From Fistulifera solaris (Eukaryota; Bacillariophyta; Bacillariophyceae; Naviculales; Stauroneidaceae), in the NCBI GenBank assembly GCA_030295235.1, contig AP026139.1:186001-250000 (forward strand): a stretch of 64,000 nt of DNA, given 5' to 3'. Below the pieces are notes generated by a model that did no database searches, was not told where the DNA came from, and was given only the letters and a program-made list of their open reading frames with translations. Numbering within the stretch: position 1 is the stretch's first letter; each line of letters opens with the position of its first letter. Position numbers and translations under genes: made by a program. Shown here piece by piece: positions 1-10,833 of the stretch.

Positions 1-3000
1 GGAAGCCATCGGATGCGACAGGTTCACCCGTTTCAGTGCATAGAGAAGAGCGTGGGCCATGCCATTATCAAGCATCACTCTGATAGTCTCCAAGCTGAGA
101 GAAGCCGAGCCCTCTAAATTTCTTCCATTGCTTCGAGGGGCAGCGAAGCCAAGACACAACTCTCCCCACGCTTGCAACGCGGACAGTTCGCTAGTAGCAC
201 ACGTTGTGCTTCCTAATGTTTTGGTTGGCGGCATCGGACCATGCCCTAGTCGCCCACCGCTGAGGCAAAAGACTAAATCGGCTACTACACGTTTGCGCCC
301 TTCGCCAGGACGTGCCACAAGAGCGGCCAAAACGCGCGAAGCAGTCTGGGAAATCTTAAGCACGCGGAACGCGCGAGCTTTCTTCTCTTTAATTAAGGGT
401 GATTCGACTTTGTCGTCTTTCTTGCGATTCCATAATTCGTGATCATTCCGAATAGCCCATCGGTCTTGAGGCAGCAACTTATGAAGAATGAAAGAGACGA
501 AGGATTTTGATGGGACGAGACAACCATCGAGCGCATGGACGAGCTGGACGGCAATTTTTTTGGAACGGTTTAATTTGTAATTGTAAACAACTGATACGCA
601 TGTAGGAATGGCCAAAATCAAGTCAGCCAGTATTTGCAAAAGATCCGCAGCCCAAAGGAAAGTAGTATTTTCATTTTTTGAAAATAGCGTCGACTCGTCG
701 ACTGCCATTTCTATTACCGAGTCGATAACAAGGCAGACAATGCAAGAAGTAGGCGTGTCTTTTGAAACGTGAACCTGCTTGTGATCCGATTTTTCTTTTT
801 GAGGAGTCTTTTTTGAGACTGAGTTTCGTTTCGATGACTTGGCGGGAAGCATTTTTATTTTCGAGGGCGATGACTCTTTGTTTGAATGGATATCAGTTCC
901 AACGACAAGTTCTTCCTTGTCGGCCTTCTCCGCGGCTGCAAGTGAATCCACTCTGCTTCGTCTGGTCTTTCCCTCTATCATCCTTATTCGCACTGGTCCG
1001 CTTTCTCCTTGCTCATAATCGACCTCTACACAGAGAGCAAGCGCTTTCAAAAATAAATCGGGGTCTCTGTACAATAGCGGAGTAACGGTGTCGAGTAACG
1101 ATCTCAAAGAAAACGATTTCTGCCCTGTATTGCTTTTTCTTGCTCAGTTTCGCGATAGAGGCCCTTATTTCATTTTCCATTGTCATCTGCAAAGAAGTCT
1201 CGTCTTCCATCAATCGACGGAGAACCAACGTGACTAGTCCAGAATTTCCGGTAAAGCGGGCTTCTTGTGGCAAATTTAGGATGGCTTCAACGATTCCACA
1301 CCGAAGAAACTGAGCGGATATGTTAGAGAAATGACAGAGCCGGAGCAATAGGAGTAAGCCTGCTTGTGCTAATCCTGGAGATAGGGCGTTGTCTTGTGGG
1401 AAATCAACGAGAAGCCGTCTACAAATAGCGACGCAGGATTGTAGCAGCGAGCTAGGAAGAAGTGGGAAAAACACGGGAAGGGATGCTAGAGAAACTTTCC
1501 TCGTCGCACTACGTCCTTTATCGGCTTTCTCAGGATCGGCATCGCTCCGCTCATGATTGTTGCTGCTCGATGAATTTTGTGCGTCGCGTGAGCCTTCGTG
1601 TCCATTAATCAAAGAAAAAACAGCATCCGCAGTACATGAAAGTGCCGCGAGTCTGTCCGAATGATCCTTGTAGACACGATGGAAGTCGCTTTCTACTTCT
1701 GCACCGCCATCTTCACTTTGATCTTCAGTCAATACAGCACTTGGCTGTGCCATAATATCAAGTAGCAGCAAAGACGGGGTCATCCACGCGGGACTCGAAC
1801 GTACACTGGGGTCCCTCGATTCAAGATAAACCGATAAGCAAGCAACAAGGTCGGACACAATGTTAAATTTCAGAACTGACAGCCGTGTTCTAGGAAGTGC
1901 GCGGATGAAAAGTACTGTGGCGTGGCACAAAGACGCTACACAGCTTTCGTCATCCTTGTCGATTCTATGCGGACTCATATCAGTTCCTTCTTTCAAACTT
2001 ATCTTTCCACATAAGTCCCCAAAAACAGAATTCAAAACAAGATCACGTTTTTCAGGATACTTGTGACAGAAGTCCAGCAAAAAAGAAGTGACTACAACAG
2101 TAATAGCTTCTCCCTCACCGTCTCCTGTAGCTTTCCCGATGATGTCGACTGAGCTTCTGCTGCCGTGGAGAAGATTACACGCTACTTGAGGAATGTCATC
2201 AACCCACGATGTCAACGAATCGTTTATTCGTTCCCACTCCACATCCTTACAAGGTGGTTTCGATGTCGTTGTCTCTAAATCTAATTTGTCTAGAGACTCA
2301 GGGACGTCATCTTCGCTGGTCCTATCTCCCCGCTCAGCTTCTACCCTATCCGTTCGGTGAGAATCTGGAAGTGCTTGAGCAAGTTCTAATCTCTCGGCAC
2401 GACGTCGTTCGACTGTTCGCGGGCTAGGAGGAAAATTCGACAGCGCATATTCCATCGCTAAGTCGACTCTATTCGACCTGATGCTCTCAATTGCATCGAG
2501 TGCATGATCACGTGTAAAACCCATCTCCATTAAACGATTTATTGCCTCTTCACTCGCCTCAAAAATTTCTTCTTCTTCCGTTGCTGTTACTTCGTCGTTT
2601 CGCATGTGAACGATTTCAGAGCTAACACTTCTGCGGTTGCTGTGGGGTTGGTCCTGCTGATCCACAGGCGCGTTTTTCTTTGCCGCATCCTCAAGGCAGA
2701 TAAGAATATCTCCAACCAATCCCGTTAGGGGATGTGTAATGAATGATGGAGTCTGACATATTCGGTCGTCAAGCCAGCAGCCCTTCACGATAGTCGATAT
2801 GGAAAATTGCAAAAATCTGACCACAGATTCAGGTCGAAAGAAAGGACTTGAAACGCTACCTTCTGGCTGAAATCGATCGAGATCACCGACACGAATAAGT
2901 GTCGCTGCATCTTCCAATTCATACGACTCATGATAGAAGCACCAGGAGATGAAGACACAGGCGTGGATATCAATTTGCGGAGCAAAGTCAGGACAGGGGG

Positions 3001-6000
3001 GAAGCTAGCTGCCACGTTGCGGCTTACCAATCGTTTCTCTCCAGAGGGGTTCTCTTCAATTACTTTGCGCTTGACCGCAAAATCACTGAAACCATGATCA
3101 AAAACGAACCGAATTGCATCGAACATACTTAGTTGGGTATCGTCGTTGGTGGTCGAGCTGTCGCAAGAAGCGATCAGGTTTACAAGCAGTGGGAAATTTA
3201 TTGCCCTCCGCTCTCTTCTGTCCTCAAACAGGCAGGCATAAATGTGGTTGACAATGCAGCTAAAATACATCGCCACCCCACCAGAACTAATTTCCAATGT
3301 ACCGTCTTTATCCCGTACAAAATTTAGAACAGCTGGTAAAGATAGCGCCATGTTTACATTTTCGGCAAGGATCCCTGTCGTCCACGCTATGTGGGCTCCA
3401 ACTGTACCCTCATCAAAAGACACAGCTCTGACTTGCAAGGTTCGTATACCTTGGGTTACCAAGCGTGATAAAGAACTAAAAAGTTCAGCATATCCTGCTT
3501 GGCCTCTGGCAAGCACACCAACAGCCACTGTTTTGAGGTCCGGTACACCAGCTTCAACACGCCGTTGAGGCTCTGTCAAAGCTTTTTCTTTGTCGTCGCA
3601 TTCACCATCGAATGAAGAATCGGAGTCCCAAATGCTCAATACCTCTGCTATGGGCTCACGCCCATGGCCACGGGTCATCTCTGACACCCAACCCCGAATT
3701 GTGCGGTACCTCATAATCCCAGAAGAATTTATACACCGATCATAAGCAACTACAACTTCTCCCATTTCCAAATTACCGACATTCGCACAAGAATCGATCT
3801 CCATGCCGTCCCGTAGAACAGCTCCCTCTGGACAAACTATTCGCAGCTTATACCGCCTTGACTTGACGCGTCGCGTCAAACGTTGCACTTCATTTGTCTC
3901 AAACCATTCTTCGGTCCTGACTCGACACACTTCGAATAATGCCAAGCGGTGAAACTCGGCGAGCCGTGAGAGAACGTTCTCAAAGTAAGAGGATGATATT
4001 TCCTTTTTCCACTCCCTTTCCGACCGACTCCATCCGGTCATATCTTGGCTCCTTTGCGAAGCAGCCTTTATTGCCATTGCAACGATATTTGTAATCCACT
4101 GAATCTGCGCAACGTGGCGTAGATAATTCGAAAGATGTCTTGCTTGATCCAATGGAAGAGGCTCCTTGCCAACCAAATACGGTTCTTGGGGGAATGATTC
4201 AATTGCAGAACACCCAAGATCTGACGAAAGGGTTTGTCGACATCGGTTGAAATCGTCGAGATAAGATTTTGCTACCGCGCCAATCTTTCGAACGAGCTTT
4301 AACGTATCATAGCGGACGTACAGGCTTTTCAAGGTTACTGACAACGCTTCTTCCAGTTTAGAGTGATGCAAAGTTCCTAAAGACGGCGAACTCATACCAG
4401 ATACGTGGGATAACAATTGCAATCCACATGGCATCGACGCCGGAAATATCTTGAGTAATGCATCTAATCCACCGGCTTCGACAAAAGCTTCACAATGATC
4501 TTCGTTGTGTAGAATTTGCTCCAACAACTGCGAAAAATTCATTACATATTGAATAAGACATGTTCGCATTTCTTCTACATTTTTCTCCTCATGACGAAAC
4601 GCATCTTCTAAGACTCTTAGCTCGTCTGCGTACATAACAACTTCATTCATTGCTTCAGTTATCGCCTGCAAAATTTGAGGGCGAAGACGATCTACGTGCC
4701 GCATAACTTCATCGAGGCCGGTTCCAATCACAGCAGTCATTTCATTTAGAAGACACCGACTTCTAGGCATAGCATACGCAGGATGATAAAAAACGCGAAG
4801 CAGCGCTGGAAAAGGGTTTTTGCTCTTCACCGCCTTAGCACCATCTTCTGTTAGTGAAAGCGCCGCAAGGACATTTGGTATTGCCATGATCAGCTCAGAC
4901 ACAGCTGGTATTGATGGGTCACCGCTCTCCGTCGTCCTCACGATCATACTGATGTAAGCATCAGCTAGCCCCGATTTATGAACATGGTTGACACAGTGAG
5001 GGTCACTGTTTAATACTTCTGTGAGCATTGCTGAGACCAAAGCGACAAGATTGCCGCCAAAAACGTCTACATTATCCAGAATAGCAATAAGAGCCTTCTT
5101 CAGAGCAGGTTTCCTTATTTCAGCACCGCCAGGTAGCGTAGTGCCTGACATGGCGGCAGACGTTGATTCTGGCTGAAACACAACGTTAAGGCAAGTCAAC
5201 AAAGTGAACAACAAGACTTGCTGCGAATAGCGAATCCGAATTGGGGTTTCGACTTGAACCATCTCAGCATTTCCATCCGGGTCGACATAAGATATGATTG
5301 GTACACCAATGAACTCAATCTCTCGAGAAAGGACTTTCATCACAACGTCTAGACCACTGAGCTCATGAAATGTCAACAGAGCATTACCATGCGTGACGAA
5401 TGCTCCTTCCAGTAGCTGCACAGCCTGGGAAATGACGTAACGCAGCATACACAAAATGCGGACGTCATTTTCCACACCAAGTTCCTTCAAGGTATGAACT
5501 GGATCCACCGATACCGTCGTAAGCAAGGTTGGAATAATACCACAGTCCACTAGCGCCGTAGTGCCAGCCGGGGTTGCAACTACAGCGGATGTCAAGGTAA
5601 GGATGTTGTCAATCAAGGCTAAGGCCTGCTCTACTTGGACCTTTCGTGGAACACTGCTTGAAGTGAGAGCTGATGCTTCCAGAAACGCCACGCCGATTTC
5701 CAGTGACTCGTTTTCGGGCGGGCTTGTCAGAGGGACATCCGTTGTATGTAGACAGGAGAGCGAATACCGAATCAAAGTCGGTAAAACACCCAGATACTGT
5801 CCCTTCCCAACACCTAACTCAATCAAAACAGATGACAATCGAGTTGTCCCCGTCAACGCACCGTTCGTTAAACCGTCTCTTCGTAAAACGAGAGCGGTCA
5901 GTGCTTCGACTGCCAACAGTCGAACCTTGTAGGGAATCACGTTCTGCAGTAAGTTTTCCACCGTTGGATGGGCGGCAACATGTGCTCCACTCACTGTAGG

Positions 6001-7097
6001 TCGTATTAAGTCGACCACTTCCGCACATAATTCGGGTTGGGCAGAAAAGTAATTCGTAATGGCGTCTTGTGACGGATGCGAGTGCAGCATAATGATCAAC
6101 GCTCGGAGACGACGTTCAACAGCCTTGATTCGACTGTCTCGACAATGAAATGACTTCGCCAAACGAATATCTGAAAGCAGGGCAAATTGACGCTCCTTTG
6201 GAACTTGCGGACACGAAAAGAGGAGTTCCGCGGTGGATTTGACACTGGTGACTTTCCGCCGTTTGTTACTCTCGTCAAACTGTCGATCCACCAATATATC
6301 CTTCCCCGTCAAAATAATTTCCTGCAGATCGGGATCATAATATTTAAAATGCACTTCCCCAGCTTCCGGTGGCAACCTTTCCTGTTCGTCCGTGAGAACC
6401 GTCGTCTCCAAACCGAGTCCCAGCGCTCGTGTACCCCAACCGCGCGCACATGCCACCACCCGATGGAGGGGGAAGTTGATGCAACGACGTGGCGTGCACT
6501 GAAGGTTCCGGTGCTTGCTGTTTGTGCAACGCCGGAGGCAATGCGAGCGCTTGTAAGGCCGCCAATGCCCCATCGACAATGTCTTCCGAAGAGGCCGCCA
6601 ACAACTCCAACAAAATCGAAGTCGATTGATAGACCGATTTACCCGTCGCATTGCGGAGTATCGTTTCCGTAAAAGATAAGAGTACCTGGAGATAAGACAA
6701 GACTTCCTTGGGTACATTCTGAGTATCTTCCACGTTTTTGGCGTATTCACGCTTCGGATCCTCCGACGGAACTAGGAGAATCGATCGACTATGTTTGACC
6801 AGAATTGATTCCAAAGCAGCATCAATCACATTCAATTGATGAATCCAGCAATGTAAATCAATCTATTAAGAATTGAATGAGTACCGAATTCGTTCTCACG
6901 AGGATACCTTTCAAAAAACGTACCTGCTGTTCGAACGATCGCTGATGCACAGGTTGCAATTCATTCACCAATTTTTCCAAGGAACCCTCCGCAAGAGGTA
7001 AGTTGATAGCCTGCAATTCATCAAAGACATTTTGAAAGACATCATCGTCTAGATTTTGAGCCGAATAGCCAGTTCCACTAGCTAAGATAGTAGGCAT
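1..7097 (-). CDS. HUWE1/UPL1/Tom1-type HECT E3 ubiquitin ligase, N-terminal part (3' end outside window)
   Basis: Giant ubiquitin ligase of the HUWE1/UPL1/Tom1 family; the catalytic HECT domain would lie beyond the left edge. Exon 1 is 6924-7097 (start MPTILASG); a 61-bp intron (6863-6923, GTACGT donor) joins it to the long second exon. The DUF908/DUF913 armadillo region is recognisable: VHFKYYD, then ALLSDIRLAKSF, then a block around 4.7-5.1 kb (NPFPALLRVFYHP). A UBA domain lies near 2.46-2.58 kb (LMEMGFTRDHALDAIES). Coding continues to base 1 (LLQILADLILAIPT, ARVLAALVARPGEGRKRV). The frame shifts by one base at least three times: near 6468-6472 (run of five G on +), near 2895-2905, and near 1105 (run of four A on +). 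Family homology resumes at once after each, so I read them as sequence errors. Family role: ubiquitylation of many nuclear and cytosolic targets. Family assignment is firm. Confidence 0.9.
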
Positions 7098-7659
7098 TTT
7101 GTAGGAAAAGGCCGCAGCAGGGATGTGTAAAACAGAATGATACCCTTAAGGTTTGTCAAAACGTTTCCGCTTGGTCCGTAAAAGAGAAATAGATGGGTAA
7201 TTAAGCAATTCAAGGATGTAAGCAAATCAACAAATCGTTTTCACACTTCCATCGAATCACATCGATGATAATGAAATAAATAATTTCCATCGTCTACCTG
7301 GTACCTACGAACACCCCCTCCAATCCAAGAAGTCGTTCTTCGTAGGATGCACGTTAAGTTTAGTACCGGCGGAGGTATTGGGAGAGCGAACGACGGCAAG
7401 GCATAGTATCCGTTATTGTCATTCATGCACTGAGAGGCAGGAAGTGAGCGGATGTTTTACGAATACAAACAATAAGTACCGGTACGAGCGAGAAATATGG
7501 CCAAGATTGTCCGCTCACTAATCTCGATCCTTGATGCAGATGCAATGCGGAATGCTGAAGTACTTCAACGATGCTTTATTGTTTATTGATCAATGACATC
7601 CCTTTGAATCCGCATAACATCTATTATTACTTCATAACAACTCGTATAATTACACAACC
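7098..7659. other. intergenic, divergent promoters
   Basis: Spacer between the 5' ends of the ubiquitin ligase (-) and the membrane protein (+), so both promoters should lie here. I see no RNA gene, repeat or clear element. Confidence 0.5.
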
Positions 7660-8310
7660 ATGCCCCGACGCGATAAGAAGGAGAAAAGCAACGCCGAAAG
7701 CTTGCAACAACTCGAGAACTCGCTGTCGCAAGCGCAAGCCACCGTCGAACGGAGTCAAGCCAGCATTGCCCGATTGCATTACGAATGGCGATCTCATTTG
7801 CAACGAATCGGTGTCATGATTATATTTATTTCATTCTATCAAATGTACACTCCCGCCAAAACTTGCTACGAGGAATTGAACGAATGGAACGGTTTGTCAA
7901 ACACGCCGATCGCTTTGGTGATTTTGGCCGATTCGGTCGTATTTCTGTTGGGTAGCCTTGTAGCGATCCTGCTGGTTCGATTCACACGGTCACATCATCA
8001 CAATTTGAAGGATCTCAACTATATGCTCGCCAGCGCGATCGTACCCGTCCTACTCGGACTTTGGTTCCTGCAGAAACAACAGCCTACGTATGAAGGCGTC
8101 CCCGATTGCCTCGCTACCAGTCTATTGTATCAGCCAAACGGGACCGCGAAAGGAACCGTCAGACGCAATCTTCCGATTGTATTAGTATTTCATGTCATCG
8201 TGTCGGCGTCTTACTTCTTCATGTCCCATCAGCGTGCCAAGCAATCACGGAATTTGGAAGCGATTGTGCAGCTTCGTCAAGAACTGGAATTGAGTAAGAA
8301 GAAGCGATGA
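7660..8310 (+). CDS. small four-helix membrane protein with coiled-coil ends, unknown
   Basis: Intact 216-residue single-exon protein. Residues about 1-45 are charged and helix-prone (SLQQLENSLSQAQATVERSQ), like a short coiled coil. Four hydrophobic segments follow: about 49-65 (IGVMIIFISFYQMY), 85-107 (PIALVILADSVVFLLGSL), 122-140 (ASAIVPVLLGLWFL) and 171-189 (LPIVLVFHVIVSASYFF). A second charged helix closes the protein, ending in KKKR, which fits a C-terminal dilysine KKXX endoplasmic reticulum retrieval signal if the C-terminus is cytosolic. Size and topology recall Jagunal-type ER proteins, but I cannot claim sequence homology. Function unknown. Confidence 0.75.
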   Translation: MPRRDKKEKSNAESLQQLENSLSQAQATVERSQASIARLHYEWRSHLQRIGVMIIFISFYQMYTPAKTCYEELNEWNGLSNTPIALVILADSVVFLLGSLVAILLVRFTRSHHHNLKDLNYMLASAIVPVLLGLWFLQKQQPTYEGVPDCLATSLLYQPNGTAKGTVRRNLPIVLVFHVIVSASYFFMSHQRAKQSRNLEAIVQLRQELELSKKKR

Positions 8311-8588
8311 GGGCTGGTGTGAACGACGTGCCTTTGAGTTAAAGCTTAAAGGAAATTGTTACTTGCTGTGTTTGCTTTGAAATTAGCTATGAAAAACTAC
8401 AGGCTAATGTGTGGGTGGAATGTCGCCACAACTGCATTTCAGTCATGAACAACCATTCATACACGGGAAAGGGACGTCTAGCTAGAGGCACTAGGAATGC
8501 ATCATTCATTCAATTCGTGCGTTTTCCTTTCAATGCGATAACGTATTAGCAAACAAGGAGTCTGTGAAGGGTTCACTACTAATTTATT

Positions 8589-9542
8589 CTAAAAGGGAAC
8601 ACCCGCATGCTTCTCAATCACATAAGCACAGTTCTGCGAAACCTTGTCCCAGTTGACCAAATTCCAAAAGTTGGAAACGTATTCCGGTCGACGGTTCTGA
8701 TATTTGAGGTAATAGGCGTGTTCCCACACATCCAAACCGAGAATGGGGAACATGATTTCATCTGCGGCACCCTTCATGAGAGGGTTGTCTTGGTTGGGCG
8801 TTCCTACCAACTTCAGTGCATCACCGGCTTGATTGACGCAGATCCACACCCAACCACTGCCAAACAAGGCACCGGGCGCCGCGCGTGCTTCAAATTGCGC
8901 CTTCATCTCGTCCAAACTACCGAAGGACTTGTTGATCAGAGAGAGCAATTGCTCACTGGGCTTGGTTTTCGCAGCCTGATCAGCCGGAGCCAGTTCCTCC
9001 CAAAAGAAGGCGTGGTTGTAATGACCACCACCGTTGTTGCGTACGGCGGGTCCGGCCGCAATGGCATCCTCCATGAGATCCAAAATGGGTTTGGCCTCTT
9101 TTCCTTCCGTGGCCTTGTTGAGGTTCGCAACGTACGTAGCGTGATGCTTGTCGTGATGAATTTTCATGGTAGGAGCATCAATGTAAGGTTCTAGGGCTTC
9201 AAAGGCGTAGGGCAAATCCGGCAAATCGTACGCACGAGCGGATTGTGCGTTGGCGGCGGTGGCCAATCCAAAGACGGCGGCGGCTCCTTTCTGGAATATT
9301 TCACGACGAGAAGTCGCCGCTGAAGAGGGGATATCTGAGTATTGAAAGGAATGAATGGAGGACGAGCGACTGTGAGTCTCAATGGAGAATGAAGACAGCG
9401 ATTGCAGTTGCAGTGACTCCTCATCGTGACCAAATCGCCACGTCCGCTCTCTCTCGTTTCACGTACCCGATTTCATGCTCATAGACGACCATGCTGCCGC
9501 GGATCCGATGAGAGCCGTCGAAACTGTGAAAGAAAGCTTCAT
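8589..9542 (-). CDS. Mn-type superoxide dismutase with plastid and thylakoid (Tat-like) presequence
   Basis: Two exons: 9467-9542 and 8589-9319, with a 147-bp intron (GTACGT donor, CTCTTCAG acceptor). Exon 1 encodes a signal peptide beginning MKLSFTVSTALIGSAAAW; AAA/W is an ASAFAP-like plastid import site. Exon 2 begins with TSRREIFQKGAAAVFG and ends that segment with AQSARA, a twin-arginine thylakoid transfer signal with an AxA cleavage site, so the mature enzyme is predicted in the thylakoid lumen. The dismutase domain is complete with metal ligands His (KIHHDKHH), His (HYNHAFFW), Asp and His (DVWEHAYY). GGGHYNH and TPNQDNPLM (Gln of the Mn type) argue for manganese rather than iron. A chloroplast Mn-SOD is known from the diatom Thalassiosira pseudonana. 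The reading frame is intact. Confidence 0.93.
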
Positions 9543-9920
9543 TTTTATTCAAAACAGACTAATTAAAACTCAAATGCCTATTATTTACGGAGTATGATTC
9601 AGAGTCGAAACGACTGAAAATAGCCATCAAGAAAGATCGCAACCGATCGATAAGGAGATCTCCATCCTTTCTCAAAAAGGAAAAGGGCTACTTCTGTACT
9701 GCCTCCGTCGTCACAGTACTTTCTGGGAGATAGTCAGACCCGTTTCGTTGACAAACGTCACTCATTGGCTGACCGACGTCCGGTCGGCACGCATCATCAC
9801 CACTGCGACAAGTGAAAGCGCACCTTCTCCGAAGTTCCTCGTTTTGATGTGGCGCGAGCAGCTTTTTCTTTTTTCTCTGCCGATATTGAATTCGCTCTTT
9901 TATCCGTTTTCCTACATCTC
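9543..9920. promoter_or_regulatory. divergent promoter region between SOD and hydroxylase genes
   Basis: 378-bp head-to-head spacer. It contains TACGGAGTAT at 9586-9595, about 45 bp upstream of the SOD start; the same word recurs in other spacers of this window. No other element is recognised. Confidence 0.4.
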
Positions 9921-10740
9921 ATGTCTTCAATCTCCAGAAGGATCGACATTCCTCGCATTATGATCCAATGGCAAGGCTTTCCTACTTGGGATCTCGAACA
10001 TGGTATAGTTCGAGCTTGGTGGTTCGATCCGTTCACGGCGACGCTGTCGTTTGCCGTTTTCATCAACTGGTATTGGTTTCATGAGCGACAATTGGGATTG
10101 TCGACGACACGCCAGTTCTCGGATTCACTCCGATTCGAATTGGGACCATTGTGGAGTTCGGGAATTGGCGTATTGGATCGGAATTTTGATATGGAAATGC
10201 TTTGTTCCTTCCGCGGCTTTGGAAGATGGTATTCCGCGCGATGCTCGAGAACTGCTGTATTTACTTTGCGAAATTGGGTCCGGTATTCTTCTGTACGATG
10301 CCATTTTCTTCGGATTGCATTGGGGCATGCACGCCATTCCTTGTTTCCGGAAGTTTCATCATCGTCATCACGCCGAGACACAAATTGAAGCACGCGATGT
10401 ACTGCGGCATTCACTGCTGGATGGAGGTTTACAGGTTCTGGTCAACATTTTGGTGCAAAGGCACACGCCTTGGGGCGTGGCGAAATCTCGATTGGCACGG
10501 TTGGGTCACAACGTGATAGTCGTTTGGATGCTGACCGAGTCGCATACATCTTCGCCGTATCCGTATCTATGGCGTCGATGGTTCGTGGGGGTACGCGAAC
10601 ATGTTCATCACCACACAGCGCAAGGAGATGATGCGAAGACAATGAATGGACGGTGTCATCGTTATCAGCAGTTCTTCGGGTATTTGGATGATCTGCGAAT
10701 ATGGCTAGGTCGGCGAGAGTGCAAGTCGTCAATCAAGTAA
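9921..10740 (+). CDS. fatty acid hydroxylase / sterol desaturase superfamily membrane enzyme
   Basis: Di-iron membrane oxygenase of the FA_hydroxylase (sterol desaturase) superfamily. The conserved histidine clusters are present in order: HWGMH, FHHRHH and EHVHHHT, preceded by hydrophobic segments (FDPFTATLSFAVFINWYW; AYWIGILIWKCF). The start MSSISRRIDIP at 9921 is the first in-frame Met before a conserved-looking WQGFPTWDLEHG segment; MIQWQGF at 9960 is an alternative. The upstream and downstream parts are in frames one base apart and meet near 10150-10165 (run of three G), probably a sequence indel. Substrate cannot be told: C4-methyl sterol, fatty acid and alkylglycerol enzymes share this fold. 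A truncated second copy lies at 25330-25867. Its 3' end faces that of the giant gene about 94 bp away. Confidence 0.8.
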
Positions 10741-10833
10741 AAAGAAAGATGTCATACGATAGTAAATGTACGATTATTCGTTGTAATTTTTAAATGTATA
10801 CGACTGGGATTTACGAGTTGCCAGTCGGTAATT

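Noticed and set aside
8589-9319. Calling the dismutase an iron enzyme
   Set aside because: GGGHYNH and TPNQDNPLM follow the Mn-type pattern; the Fe-type Gln before the second His is absent.
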